The notes under the pieces were generated by a model. That model saw only the letters and a program-made list of their open reading frames with translations. It was not told the DNA's origin and did no database searches. 63,786 nt of DNA from RGIG1995 sp045126815 (lineage in GTDB: Bacteria > Bacillota > Clostridia > Oscillospirales > CAG-272), in assembly GCA_045126815.1 (NCBI GenBank), contig JBGVPD010000075.1, positions 1 to 63,786 on the forward strand, in the 5' to 3' direction. Below, one piece after another: positions 26,786-36,360 of the stretch. Both the position numbers and the translations under genes were made by a program. The first letter of the stretch is position 1, and the number at the start of each line of letters is the position of its first letter.

Positions 26786-29101
26786 ATGGAATTGTGTGCA
26801 AGATGCAAAAAAAGAGTAGCGGTTGTTTTTGTATCAAGAATAGAAAACGGAGAAACGATAAACGAGGGAATTTGCCTTAAATGTGCAAGAGAACTTGGAA
26901 TCAAACCCGTTAATGATATAATCGAAAAAATGGGATTAACCGACGATGATTTAGATCAAATGGATTCTGAAATGGAAAGTATATTTTCATCTGCCGAAGA
27001 AGAGGGATTTGATGAAAATGATACCGATGAAAATCAAGAAGGAAGAGCCCCCGCTTTTGATCTGAGAAAAATGTTCGGTGCATTTCCGGTAAGCAACTCT
27101 CGTCCCGATAATAACGGTGAGAGCGATAATGCAAAAAATACAAAAAAAGACAAGAAAGACAAAAAGAAAAGCGGAAAATTTATACCACAGTATTGTCTGG
27201 ATTTAAATGAACGGGCAAAAAACGGTAAGATAGACAGAGTTATAGGCAGGGAAGACGAACTTGCGCGAGTAACGCAGATACTTTGCAGAAGACAAAAAAA
27301 TAACCCTTGCTTAATAGGTGAACCTGGAGTAGGTAAAACGGCAATTGCTGAGGCTTTGGCTCTTAAGATCGTTTCAGGCGACGTTCCTTTTAAACTTAAA
27401 AACAAAGAACTACAGTTGCTTGATTTGACAGCACTTGTAGCAGGTACTCAATTCAGAGGTCAATTTGAACAACGCATGAAAGGTCTCATCGAAGAAGTCA
27501 AGGCAAAAGGAAATGTTATCCTTGTTATTGACGAGGTGCACAGTATTGCAGGTGCAGGAGATGCGGAAGGCAGTATGAACGCTGCTAATATACTTAAACC
27601 CGCACTTTCAAGAGGAGAAATTCAGGTTATCGGCGCTACAACCTTAAAAGAATACAGGAAATATATAGAAAAAGATTCTGCGCTCGAAAGAAGGTTTCAG
27701 CCTGTAGTCGTTGAAGAATCATCTGTTGAAGACTCAATTGAAATTTTGAAGGGAATTAAATCATATTACGAGGAATTTCACGGCATAAAAATCCCCAATG
27801 AAGTTCTAAAACAAACAGTTGTTCTTTCAGAAAGATATATAACTGATAGATTTTTACCCGATAAGGCAATAGATCTTCTTGATGAAGCCGCATCGTATCT
27901 TGTTCTGAATACACCTATTATAGATGAATTATCATTACTGAAACAAAGACTCGATAATTTAGCTATTGAGAGGGAAGAGTTAGAAGCATTAGAACCCCAA
28001 AATGAAGAAGAAACTGCAGATAAATACAAAAAATTAGCTGATATAAAAGTAGACGAGATGAATACGCGTCCCAAGATAGAAGAACTTGAGGAGAAGTGCG
28101 ACAAAATCAAGCTTTCCTTGGGGGATTTGGCGTGTGTTATCGAAAGATGGACAGGAGTTCCTGCAAGTAAAATTACATCAGTTGAATTCGAAAGACTAAA
28201 CGGACTTGAAGAAAGACTTAAAAGAAGAATTGTCGGTCAAGATAAAGCTGTTGAGGCGATAGTACGCGCAATCAAGAGAAACAGGGCAGGGGTTTCTTAT
28301 AAAAAGAAACCTGTATCCTTTATCTTTGCCGGACCTACGGGCGTTGGAAAAACAGAGCTTGTAAAAACATTGGCTATGGATATGTTTGACACACCCGAAT
28401 CAATAATCAGACTTGATATGTCCGAGTTTATGGAAAAGCATTCAGTTTCAAGGATCATCGGAGCTCCCCCCGGATATGTCGGTTATGATGAAGCCGGACA
28501 GCTTACAGAAAAAATCAGACGTAAGCCTTATTCGGTTGTCCTTTTTGATGAGATAGAAAAAGCTCATCCTGATGTTTTGAATATTATGCTTCAAATCCTT
28601 GATGATGGTATTGTGACAGATGCACAGGGAAGAAAAGTTAATTTTGAAAACACTATTATAGTTATGACAACAAACGCGGGTTCTGATATAAGCTTGAATT
28701 CAGCCGGATTTTCTATGTCTTCACAGTCACAATCCGAAGACAGAACACAAAAGGCACTTCTAAGCTTCTTACGCCCCGAATTTATAAACCGTGTTGATGA
28801 GATCATCGTATTCAGACAGCTTGATGAACATGATTTTGAAAAAATAGCTGTTATTATGCTTAAAGATCTTGTTTCAGTTATCGAAGATAAAGGAATTACC
28901 CTTAAATACAATGATGACTTGATTTCTTATATAGCAAAAGAATCTTTTAGCGTTAAATTCGGCGCAAGAAATATGCGAAGATTTATCCAAAAACATATTG
29001 AAGACGAGATTGCAGAATGTATTATAAGAAATTATTCACAAAATATATCTGAGATAGAAGTCGAAGTTATCGGTGATAAGATCGATGTAAAAATTATTTA
29101 A
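26786..29101 (+). CDS. clpE: ClpE-type AAA+ unfoldase with N-terminal zinc finger
   Basis: 771 residues. The N-terminus has a four-Cys zinc finger (C4, C7, C30, C33), then an acidic and Lys-rich linker. AAA-1 follows with GEPGVGKTAIAEAL and VIDEVHSI, a middle coiled domain (around residues 395-445), and AAA-2 with GPTGVGKTELVKTLA and VVLFDEIEKAHPD. There is no Clp-N repeat domain. This layout is that of ClpE, a stress-induced partner of ClpP, rather than ClpC. Whether it carries the ClpP-docking tripeptide was not resolved by eye. It lies 18 bases after cvpA and 16 bases before the P-type pseudo-ATPase. Confidence 0.85.
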   Translation: MELCARCKKRVAVVFVSRIENGETINEGICLKCARELGIKPVNDIIEKMGLTDDDLDQMDSEMESIFSSAEEEGFDENDTDENQEGRAPAFDLRKMFGAFPVSNSRPDNNGESDNAKNTKKDKKDKKKSGKFIPQYCLDLNERAKNGKIDRVIGREDELARVTQILCRRQKNNPCLIGEPGVGKTAIAEALALKIVSGDVPFKLKNKELQLLDLTALVAGTQFRGQFEQRMKGLIEEVKAKGNVILVIDEVHSIAGAGDAEGSMNAANILKPALSRGEIQVIGATTLKEYRKYIEKDSALERRFQPVVVEESSVEDSIEILKGIKSYYEEFHGIKIPNEVLKQTVVLSERYITDRFLPDKAIDLLDEAASYLVLNTPIIDELSLLKQRLDNLAIEREELEALEPQNEEETADKYKKLADIKVDEMNTRPKIEELEEKCDKIKLSLGDLACVIERWTGVPASKITSVEFERLNGLEERLKRRIVGQDKAVEAIVRAIKRNRAGVSYKKKPVSFIFAGPTGVGKTELVKTLAMDMFDTPESIIRLDMSEFMEKHSVSRIIGAPPGYVGYDEAGQLTEKIRRKPYSVVLFDEIEKAHPDVLNIMLQILDDGIVTDAQGRKVNFENTIIVMTTNAGSDISLNSAGFSMSSQSQSEDRTQKALLSFLRPEFINRVDEIIVFRQLDEHDFEKIAVIMLKDLVSVIEDKGITLKYNDDLISYIAKESFSVKFGARNMRRFIQKHIEDEIAECIIRNYSQNISEIEVEVIGDKIDVKII

Positions 29102-29117
29102 AGAGAGAATTTAAACA

Positions 29118-31904
29118 ATGAACGAAAGATGGTACGACAAAACTGTCGCTCAAATTGAAGAAATATTAAATACAAATTCAAATACCGGTCTTTCGTCGAC
29201 TGTTATTAAAACCAGATTAAAGACCGATGAACCTAACGTAGTTTATCCTATAAAGCACCACTCGCTTGAAGCTTGTTTTAAGAAAATCATCTCTGAACCT
29301 GCTACTGCCTTGCTGTTTATAATTGCAATTATAGCAGCTTGGCTTAATCAGAGCATGATTGCGCTTGTAATCGTATCCTTGTTGGCGTTTAATATGATAG
29401 TCTCCGTTATAATGTACAACAAGGCATACCGCATTATTGAAGATATGAGTAAGCTCTCATTACCTACCAGCAAGGTTATGAGAAATGGCAAAATGTATCT
29501 TGTAAAAAGCGAACAACTGCTTCAAGGTGATGTTATATATCTGTCTGTTGGCGATATCGTTCCTGCTGACGCTAGAATAATCGAATGTGACAGTTTACAG
29601 GTTCTTGAAGTTAACGTAACAGGTGAAATAAAACCTACCGAAAAAGACCAATATTTCCTCAGATACACCCATGACGTTCCTCCGGCACAACAAGCTAATA
29701 TGCTTTTTGCATCATCTATTGTGATAAAAGGAACTGCAAAAGCGATATGTTGCTGTATGGGCGAAGATACTCTTGTAACCAAATTGAGAAAGAATAAGTA
29801 TTTGGCAAACTACGACGATTTAAAAGCTCTTTCAACTGTAAAAAAATACAGCAAATGGTGGTATTTAGCTTCAATCGCTTTAGTATTTCTTATTGTAGTC
29901 CTTGAGATAGCATTCTCCTCATCAACCAGAGCTTTTGTTGATATCTTTATTACGGCTTTGTCGTTTGCTGCAGCAACAGTAAGTGAGTTTTTAATACTTT
30001 CATCCTACGTTATTGTAGGTAACGGTTTGTTTTCTGCAGTAAAACAGAACAAAAATATAAACTCGGGCGCTCTGATAAAAAACATATCAAAAATTGAGAA
30101 TTTAAAAGACATTTCTTGTCTCATAGTACACAAAGAGGGCGCTTTTTCGGTTCGTGATGCAAAGGTTGAAAAAGTGTATGTAAATAACACCTTGTATACG
30201 GATGGGGAAGTGCACTTCACTGAAAACGCCTCGAGAGTACTCAGATTTGCACTTATTTCTACCGGTCTATACGGCGCAGGGAAACTTATAAAAAACAATT
30301 TAAACAATGAAAATATTTATACCGCCGAAGAAGATGCAATTATATCTATTGCTCAAAAATCGAAGGTGTATAATATCAAGTTAGACCAATCATATCCGAT
30401 CCTTGAACACGTTGGCATAGGCGAGACAAGCAGATTTGAAACGACGTTAGTTAATTCAAAACACGGGTATACAGTCGCTTGCAGAGGTAATTTAGATAAA
30501 ATATTATCTTGTTGTTCTTCGTATTGTGAAAACGGCAAGAACTATCCTCTTGATGCTGATAAAAAGACCGAAATATATTCAGAAGCTATTAATTTATGCA
30601 GAAAATCTTATAGAATTATTGCTATCGCTTCAAAACAGACACATTATAACACTTTAAAAAGGATCATTTCTTGCCAATCTGAAATGACATTTGAAGGTTT
30701 TATTGCTATCCGTGAGCGTATGCTGCCGGGAGCTGCCAAGAATATATCTGACTGTCTGGCTGCAGGTATTAAAATAATTATGCTTACAGAGGACGTAGGT
30801 GAACATAACAAATCCCTTGCCGAATCTTTGGGGATAATTAAGGATAAATCAGAGATCATAACCGGAAACAGTCTTTCTTATATGAGAGATGATATGTTCC
30901 ACACAAACACGTCTATTTATAGGCTTTATCAAGGTCTCAACATTTTTCAAAAGCGTAAACTTGTTGAATATCTACATGATGAAGGTGAAATTGTTGGTGT
31001 TTTGGCTCGCGAACTTGATGAGATAATACTCCTAAAAGAAGCTGACGTCGGCTTTGTTCAAAGCACTATTTTATCGGGTAAATTAGACAGGAGAGGATTA
31101 GATATTACATTGGCAAAACACACGAACTCTCCCATGCTGATCAAAAACTCTAAGGATAGCAAGAAGACGGGCACAGAAGCTCTGAAATTCATTTCCGATG
31201 TAATTATATCCGATGCAGATAAACGCGGAAATGGTGGTTTTAATGCTATGTTAAATGCAGTAAAATCATCAAAAATTATATATAAAAATATAGTCAGATT
31301 CATAAAATATATCCTTACAACCAATGTTGCGCGCTTATTTTTGATCTTATTTACAATTTTTACCAAATCGGATTTGTTTACACCTGTTCAAATTTTGTTC
31401 ACAGGTTTAGTGATCGATTATATAGCTATGGTCATTATAGCGTTTGAAAATGCAAGTAATAAAGAAACGTTAAAAAAAGAGAACAACGAAGATTTGTCTA
31501 CAATACAGGCAAAATTACCTCTATGTATTGTCTGGGGGCTTGTGTGTGGATTAACGTTGGCATCTACGCCGTATTTACTTAATCTAATGGGCTTTACGTC
31601 AACGCACATTAAAAGCACGGTAATTTTCCTAGGATTTATTTTTACACAAATTGCTGTATTAAATGAAGTTATAAAAGATGATAGTATGTTTAAACCTTTG
31701 GTAAGATACAACCGAGCACATCTTATATTAATAATTTTATTAGTCGGATTTTTACCGATAATAAATTTTGTACCAACGGTTGCTAAATTATTTGGCACAA
31801 CACAGATTGGAGTTATTCCGTATATAGTATCTTTAATACCTTCGATAATAATAATTATAGTATTTGAGATCCATAAATGGTTTACCAACTCAAGCAAGGA
31901 TTAG
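29118..31904 (+). CDS. P-type ATPase pseudoenzyme (all catalytic motifs replaced)
   Basis: 928 residues, uninterrupted, with the full P2-type layout: N-terminal domain, actuator domain (VMRNGKMYLVKSEQLLQGDV, then VGDIVPADARIIEC, closely like the active pump at 3067), M1-M4, P and N domains, and C-terminal spans. The working residues are gone. DKTGT is HKEGA at about 338-342, so the phosphorylated Asp is His; PEGL is SEFL at about 289-292; TGES is TGEI; KGA is RGN; DPxR is RERM; TGD is TED at about 557-559; TGDGVND is ARELDEI near 630. It cannot run the Post-Albers cycle. No stops or frameshifts, so it is maintained. Function unknown; a regulatory or scaffold role is inference. Confidence 0.85.
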   Translation: MNERWYDKTVAQIEEILNTNSNTGLSSTVIKTRLKTDEPNVVYPIKHHSLEACFKKIISEPATALLFIIAIIAAWLNQSMIALVIVSLLAFNMIVSVIMYNKAYRIIEDMSKLSLPTSKVMRNGKMYLVKSEQLLQGDVIYLSVGDIVPADARIIECDSLQVLEVNVTGEIKPTEKDQYFLRYTHDVPPAQQANMLFASSIVIKGTAKAICCCMGEDTLVTKLRKNKYLANYDDLKALSTVKKYSKWWYLASIALVFLIVVLEIAFSSSTRAFVDIFITALSFAAATVSEFLILSSYVIVGNGLFSAVKQNKNINSGALIKNISKIENLKDISCLIVHKEGAFSVRDAKVEKVYVNNTLYTDGEVHFTENASRVLRFALISTGLYGAGKLIKNNLNNENIYTAEEDAIISIAQKSKVYNIKLDQSYPILEHVGIGETSRFETTLVNSKHGYTVACRGNLDKILSCCSSYCENGKNYPLDADKKTEIYSEAINLCRKSYRIIAIASKQTHYNTLKRIISCQSEMTFEGFIAIRERMLPGAAKNISDCLAAGIKIIMLTEDVGEHNKSLAESLGIIKDKSEIITGNSLSYMRDDMFHTNTSIYRLYQGLNIFQKRKLVEYLHDEGEIVGVLARELDEIILLKEADVGFVQSTILSGKLDRRGLDITLAKHTNSPMLIKNSKDSKKTGTEALKFISDVIISDADKRGNGGFNAMLNAVKSSKIIYKNIVRFIKYILTTNVARLFLILFTIFTKSDLFTPVQILFTGLVIDYIAMVIIAFENASNKETLKKENNEDLSTIQAKLPLCIVWGLVCGLTLASTPYLLNLMGFTSTHIKSTVIFLGFIFTQIAVLNEVIKDDSMFKPLVRYNRAHLILIILLVGFLPIINFVPTVAKLFGTTQIGVIPYIVSLIPSIIIIIVFEIHKWFTNSSKD

Positions 31905-31930
31905 TTTTAAAGCTAACCCTTGCTTGTTAG
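31891..31930 (+). terminator. Possible terminator after the pseudo-ATPase
   Basis: CAAGCAAGGATTAG (31891-31904) pairs with CTAACCCTTGCTTG (31913-31926), and the gene's stop codon lies in the left arm. The T-run afterwards is weak, so efficiency is doubtful. Confidence 0.45.
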
Positions 31931-32054
31931 ATTGGTTCCCTTTATTATATAAAATTTTTATTTTGTATAATCATACATATTAGATAATAGAATTATTGTT
32001 GGATATATTTTATATCTGCCCTTTTATTTTATCTCTAAAAAATTATAAAAAGTA

Positions 32055-32083
32055 TTGTATTTTATAAATAGATATGATATAAT
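32055..32083 (+). promoter_or_regulatory. Promoter of tRNA-Val
   Basis: TTGTAT (32055-32060), 17-base spacer, TATAAT (32078-32083), 11 bases before the mature tRNA 5' end. The rest of the 31931-32054 interval is AT-rich with no gene seen. Confidence 0.7.
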
Positions 32084-32094
32084 AGCAAACGTTC

Positions 32095-32171
32095 GGGGGC
32101 ATAGCTCAGCTGGTTAGAGTGTATGCTTGACATGCATAAGGTCATTGGTTCGATTCCAATTGTCCCCACCA
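32095..32171 (+). tRNA. tRNA-Val (anticodon GAC)
   Basis: Cloverleaf complete: acceptor GGGGGCA with TGTCCCC, D arm AGCTCAGCTGGTTAGAGT, anticodon stem TATGC/GCATA around loop TTGACAT (anticodon GAC), T arm with GGTTCGATTCC, and CCA encoded at 32169-32171. Followed at once by a terminator. Confidence 0.95.
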
Positions 32172-32173
32172 AT

Positions 32174-32206
32174 AAAAAAACAGGCTTTATCAGCCTGTTT
32201 TTTTAT
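32174..32206. terminator. Bidirectional terminator, tRNA-Val and DUF1015 gene
   Basis: AAACAGGCT (about 32178-32186) with AGCCTGTTT (32192-32200), A7 before and T7 after. It serves the tRNA and the converging DUF1015 gene, whose stop lies at its edge. Confidence 0.9.
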
Positions 32207-33423
32207 TTTATTTTTCTGCATTCAAGATAATACCTTTTATCTCTCGCTTCACCCATTGAAAAAGTTTTTCTCGGAAGCGCTCCCGTGTTTTTTACTGTTT
32301 CGAATAAAGTATCTTTTGTTATTCCGTCGTACAAGAAACCGATCGTATTTTTTTCTTTAGATAATTTCTTTACATCGCTTATACCGTGGATATAATCCAC
32401 TTTGCATTTAGGGTTATTTGAGATATAATCGTCAATAAATTCCTGAATAATACCGGTAGATATCTTATCAGACGGTATATTTATACCAACACTTCCCTCT
32501 ATGTCTCCATAGACATATTTTATAGTTGAGTTTGGTAATTCTTTATTAAAGAAACCGTGCATTTTTTCTATTACGTCAGTTGGATCAACATTAAACAACA
32601 CTCTATATATAGGCTCAAAATCAAGTGCTTCTGAGTGTATATTGCCAACTTCTGCCAATGCGTATCTTGCAGGATGTTCTAAAACTTTGTCGATATTCTG
32701 TTTTTTTAGCTGTTCATAACACTCTTTAGCGGTTGCCAACGAATGATTACCGTCACCTACTGCAAATAGTAACGGGTTATTTTCTGCATTGTATAATTCA
32801 GCGAGACCGTTAATAATATTTTCTTGCTCTTCTTTGTTTAATAGATAACCGGTAATATGTCCGCCACCCATAATTAAATCAAAGTCGTACAATTTTGTCA
32901 TATTATCTTTTTTGTTTTTTAGAGGCTCAATAATCTTTTTGTTTACGTCATCAATAAGCAACATTATGTGAGGAAGTTCCAAAGGAGCGTTTTTTCTGAT
33001 CTTTACTCTTGGAGGAATTCTTTCAAGAACAGTTCCCTCCGTCGCTCTGATAGGTGTGTCAGCACACTTGCTGTAATCATAAGCTTCAAGATCAACAGCT
33101 CCTATAATTCCCTGCCTTAAACGACCGTCGGCTTGAATTCTTTCTATATAAATGATTGCATCTTCATAAGAATTAAATACCGAGTCTTCTAGATAACGTT
33201 TCATTTCGCTATTTATAATATCAATTCGATTTGAAACATCATCATCTTCAAGATATATTTCAGGGAGAGTTATTTTTAACGTAGAAAAATTATCTCCTAC
33301 AATTTTTTTGGTTTCTTCCCAGTATTCTTTATCGCTTGTAAATTGGTCGCATGCAATTACAGCCCATTTCTCGAAGTTATTCTTTGGTAAAAGAATGTTG
33401 GTAGATTTAAATGGGATCGACAT
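32203..33423 (-). CDS. DUF1015 family protein
   Basis: 406 residues. The sequence opens with WAVIACDQFTSDKEYWEET and contains GVDLEAYDY-like, LLIDDVNKK, MGGGHITGYLL and FAVGDGNHSLATAK, the last being the highly conserved core of DUF1015. The family is widespread and its function is unproven, with some members linked to amino-acid or phosphorus-containing metabolite gene sets. ATG preceded by GGAGGAAA. Three bases after the ABC exporter stop, so co-transcribed with it. Confidence 0.85.
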   Translation of the reverse strand: MSIPFKSTNILLPKNNFEKWAVIACDQFTSDKEYWEETKKIVGDNFSTLKITLPEIYLEDDDVSNRIDIINSEMKRYLEDSVFNSYEDAIIYIERIQADGRLRQGIIGAVDLEAYDYSKCADTPIRATEGTVLERIPPRVKIRKNAPLELPHIMLLIDDVNKKIIEPLKNKKDNMTKLYDFDLIMGGGHITGYLLNKEEQENIINGLAELYNAENNPLLFAVGDGNHSLATAKECYEQLKKQNIDKVLEHPARYALAEVGNIHSEALDFEPIYRVLFNVDPTDVIEKMHGFFNKELPNSTIKYVYGDIEGSVGINIPSDKISTGIIQEFIDDYISNNPKCKVDYIHGISDVKKLSKEKNTIGFLYDGITKDTLFETVKNTGALPRKTFSMGEARDKRYYLECRKIK

Positions 33424-33426
33424 TTT

Positions 33427-35340
33427 TTATTTTTCCTCCGTATCCTTGGTTATATAGCGTTTAGCTTGTGTTGTAAATAATGAATGATAGTGACCATGCA
33501 TATCCATTAAGTCGTTATGTGTTCCGCATTCAACAACTTCCCCTTCGGATAAAACAATGATCTTTGTAGCTGTTGTTGCACTTGACAATCTATGCGAAAC
33601 AAAAAGTGTCAGTTTATCTTTTCTCAATTCATCAAACTGGCTGAATATTTCCTGCTCTGCAATAGCATCAAGAGAAGCTGTCGGTTCGTCGAGAATAAGT
33701 ATATCCGAGTCTGAGTAAAAAGCTCGAGCGATTGAAAGTTTCTGCCATTGTCCAATTGAAAGTTCTCTTCCGTTTTCCTCAAAGTATCTCATAAGCGGAG
33801 TGTCAAATTTGTTGGGCAAGTTTTCAATAAACCCTATCGAATTACTTTCAATTGCTGCGCGTCTTATGTTTTTTTCATCAATTTGTTTATCTATTTGACC
33901 AAATGCTATATTTTCTTTGACCGATACTGCATATTTCCCAAAATCTTGAAAAATAATTCCAAAAAGGTCGTATAATGCTTCAACTTTATACTCCCTTATG
34001 TCATGTCCGTCAAGGTATATAACACCTTCTGTCGGATCATATAATCTGGTAAAAAGTTTGAGTAACGTTGTCTTTCCGGCCCCGTTTAAACCCACGAGAA
34101 CAGCTGTGTCTCCGGCATTTAAAGTTAAATTAATGTTTTTTAATACATATTTATCTGTTTGTGGATATTTAAAAGATACATTTTTGAATTCAAGGGTATG
34201 CCCTGTATGTTTTTTGGGGATCAAAGGTTCTGATACAATAGGGGTTATAGTCTTTTTCTCTTTCATAAAGAAAATCATATTCTCAATAAAGAGAGTTCCC
34301 TCGAATATCATCGCTGTTGATGCAATAATGGAATGTACACCATTCGATATCGAACTGAGAGCGCCTGTATACATCGAATAGTCTCCGATCTGAAGCCTTC
34401 CTTGTGTTACCATATATGCAACATATAAAAACAGCGAACAGTTTATAACCGTAGTTAAAACTGATATTGAAATATTCCAAATATTCTCTTTAATAATAAG
34501 TCGTTTTAATCCTGTAAAATATTTATCAAAAACTTGTTTGAAGCGATCAATAAATGTATCGGATAAACCGAACAATCTAACTTCTTTTGCCAGATCCTTG
34601 TTTGTTATAACACCTGAATAATAATCCATCTGTCTTCTGTCTTTAGATCTGTAACGGATATATTCGACGTTTTTACGTCTGAATATAAAGTTGACTATAG
34701 CTGTCGGAACTCCAAGCATAGCTATCAGAAACGGTACCCAAAGCCCTATCTTAGAAAGAATAATCACGAAACCTGTAATTGTGATGAGATTACTTATGGT
34801 GTTAAAAGTCGAATTTAGTATGTTTATTGGGCGTATTCCAGCTTCTCTGTTCGCATTTTCAAGCTTTTCATAAAACTCGGGAATATCATATTTACCTATA
34901 TCGATTTCTTTTGCTTTATTTAAAATTTTAACTTTAATGTGATTAGTAACAAGTTCGCCTGAAATTCTTGTTGTTAGTATATCCAAATAATTTACGATTT
35001 TGCTTATAAACAAATAAACGAACTGCAAAACAAGCCAAAAGATTATCAATTCAAAACCAACTTCTCCAAGATAAGCTTTGGCTAAATTATTTAAAAGGTT
35101 TGCCGAAATATATGCACTTACTATCGGAAGAACACCTGTTAATATACAAATCGCGAGCAGAGCGAAAAATATCCACTTTTTTGTCTCCCAAACAAGTTTA
35201 AAAATATAAAAAAGTCTGCCAAAAAAACCGCCTATCAATTCTTTTAGATACGCGGGTACTTGCTTTATGTTATTTGGTTTTTGGGGTTTAAGGTTGTTGT
35301 TATTGTGCCTAAGCGGCGGAGGCATTACTCCGGGTCCCAT
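33427..35340 (-). CDS. ABC exporter, fused membrane and ATPase domains
   Basis: 637 residues from ATG 35340, chosen because GGGAGGGAAGCTT stands just upstream; the frame extends 14 codons further without a ribosome binding site. A Pro/Asn-rich cytosolic start is followed by six membrane spans and an ATPase domain: Walker A GLNGAGKTTLL, Q-loop, signature LSIGQWQKLSIARAF, Walker B ILILDEPTASLD. The signature is LSIGQ rather than LSGGQ, seen in some peptide or lipid exporters. Works as homodimer or with a partner not in the window. Substrate unknown. Confidence 0.88.
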   Translation of the reverse strand: MGPGVMPPPLRHNNNNLKPQKPNNIKQVPAYLKELIGGFFGRLFYIFKLVWETKKWIFFALLAICILTGVLPIVSAYISANLLNNLAKAYLGEVGFELIIFWLVLQFVYLFISKIVNYLDILTTRISGELVTNHIKVKILNKAKEIDIGKYDIPEFYEKLENANREAGIRPINILNSTFNTISNLITITGFVIILSKIGLWVPFLIAMLGVPTAIVNFIFRRKNVEYIRYRSKDRRQMDYYSGVITNKDLAKEVRLFGLSDTFIDRFKQVFDKYFTGLKRLIIKENIWNISISVLTTVINCSLFLYVAYMVTQGRLQIGDYSMYTGALSSISNGVHSIIASTAMIFEGTLFIENMIFFMKEKKTITPIVSEPLIPKKHTGHTLEFKNVSFKYPQTDKYVLKNINLTLNAGDTAVLVGLNGAGKTTLLKLFTRLYDPTEGVIYLDGHDIREYKVEALYDLFGIIFQDFGKYAVSVKENIAFGQIDKQIDEKNIRRAAIESNSIGFIENLPNKFDTPLMRYFEENGRELSIGQWQKLSIARAFYSDSDILILDEPTASLDAIAEQEIFSQFDELRKDKLTLFVSHRLSSATTATKIIVLSEGEVVECGTHNDLMDMHGHYHSLFTTQAKRYITKDTEEK

Positions 35341-35370
35341 AAGCTTCCCTCCCCTTTTTTTAAAATCAAA

Positions 35371-35414
35371 ATATGCCGACACTGAAAATCGCTTATACGA
35401 TATCGTGTCGGCAT
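35371..35414 (-). terminator. Hairpin between rpmF and the ABC exporter gene
   Basis: ATGCCGACAC (35373-35382) with GTGTCGGCAT (35405-35414), a perfect 10-bp stem with a 22-base loop. On the minus strand it is followed by ATTTTGATTTT, a moderate T-run. Probably a partial terminator that separates ribosomal-protein expression from the exporter. Confidence 0.6.
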
Positions 35415-35442
35415 AACTGCAATCCGGCGTGATAAATAGTTA

Positions 35443-35625
35443 TTAGTCTTCTACTTCAATAACCTGTTTGCCATCATATGTTCCGCATGCAGGGCATACT
35501 CTGTGTGTAAGAACATACTCACCGCATTTAGGACACTTTGCCATTTCGGGAGCTTCGAGCTTCCAAGTGCTTGAGCGTCTCTTATCGCGTCTTGCTTTTG
35601 ATACTTTTCTCTTTGGTACTGCCAT
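35443..35625 (-). CDS. rpmF: Large ribosomal subunit protein bL32
   Basis: 60 residues: MAVPKRKVSKARRDKRRS opening and a four-Cys zinc ribbon (CPKCGEYVLTHRVCPACG). The Cys-containing zinc form is retained. ATG follows AGGAGGTGCAAAATCC. It follows yceD, the common bacterial pairing. Confidence 0.97.
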   Translation of the reverse strand: MAVPKRKVSKARRDKRRSSTWKLEAPEMAKCPKCGEYVLTHRVCPACGTYDGKQVIEVED

Positions 35626-35679
35626 GGATTTTGCACCTCCTCATTGACTGTTCATCTATGATGAAATATGTGTATATTT

Positions 35680-36189
35680 TTAATCTTTTTTATTTTCAAG
35701 AAGTTTTCTCAACACGTCAAACCTAGGATCCGGTTCGTGTGTATCGCAGTTACATTCATTCAAATTAAGATCAGTTCCGCATTTAGGACAAAGCCCTTTG
35801 CAATCTTCTTTACACAGATGTCTCAACGGTAATTCAAGCATGATTTGTTCAATAAGCGTTTCGTCAACATCTATATATCCGTCTTTTGAATAAATATAAT
35901 CATCATTGTCTTCGTTTTGAACTTCCATATCTTCAGAAACAACTGTTTTGGTAAACACAATCTCTTTTGTTTTGGAAATAGGAGTCAAACATCTCGCGCA
36001 AGATGTTTCATAAAAAACATCTGCTATGAGATTTAAGGTAATGTACCCTGCCATATCCTTTACGTTGCCTTTTACCGAAAAACCTTTAGGAAAAACAACG
36101 TCGGATAACTCTTCATTTATCGTGAGCAAATACTCAATATCGATCTCTGTTTTTTCGCCTTTGAGAATAGGGTTTATATCAATTATCAT
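35680..36189 (-). CDS. YceD/DUF177 family protein
   Basis: 169 residues from ATG 36189, which has CAGGAGGATAAGTTT upstream. The middle CARCL and the C-terminal CPKCGTDLNLNECNC metal ligands and the ending DPRFDVLRKLL are typical. The family is linked to 23S rRNA/large-subunit maturation (plant and E. coli studies). Directly upstream of rpmF as in most bacteria. Confidence 0.9.
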   Translation of the reverse strand: MIIDINPILKGEKTEIDIEYLLTINEELSDVVFPKGFSVKGNVKDMAGYITLNLIADVFYETSCARCLTPISKTKEIVFTKTVVSEDMEVQNEDNDDYIYSKDGYIDVDETLIEQIMLELPLRHLCKEDCKGLCPKCGTDLNLNECNCDTHEPDPRFDVLRKLLENKKD

Positions 36190-36360
36190 AAACTTATCCT
36201 CCTGCAAACATAACAACCATTATTATATACAAAAATAATTCTTTTGTCAATACAAATTGCACAAAATATTGTAAATTTATATATAATATTTCCTGTTTTA
36301 CGAATTAAAGGTAATGATTTTCTCTATATATTATTGTACAACAAAATCAGGAGGAAATCA

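Noticed and set aside
29118..31904. Reading the second P-type ATPase as an active calcium pump
   Set aside because: Domain searches would call it that, but the phosphorylated Asp and other catalytic motifs are absent on direct reading.
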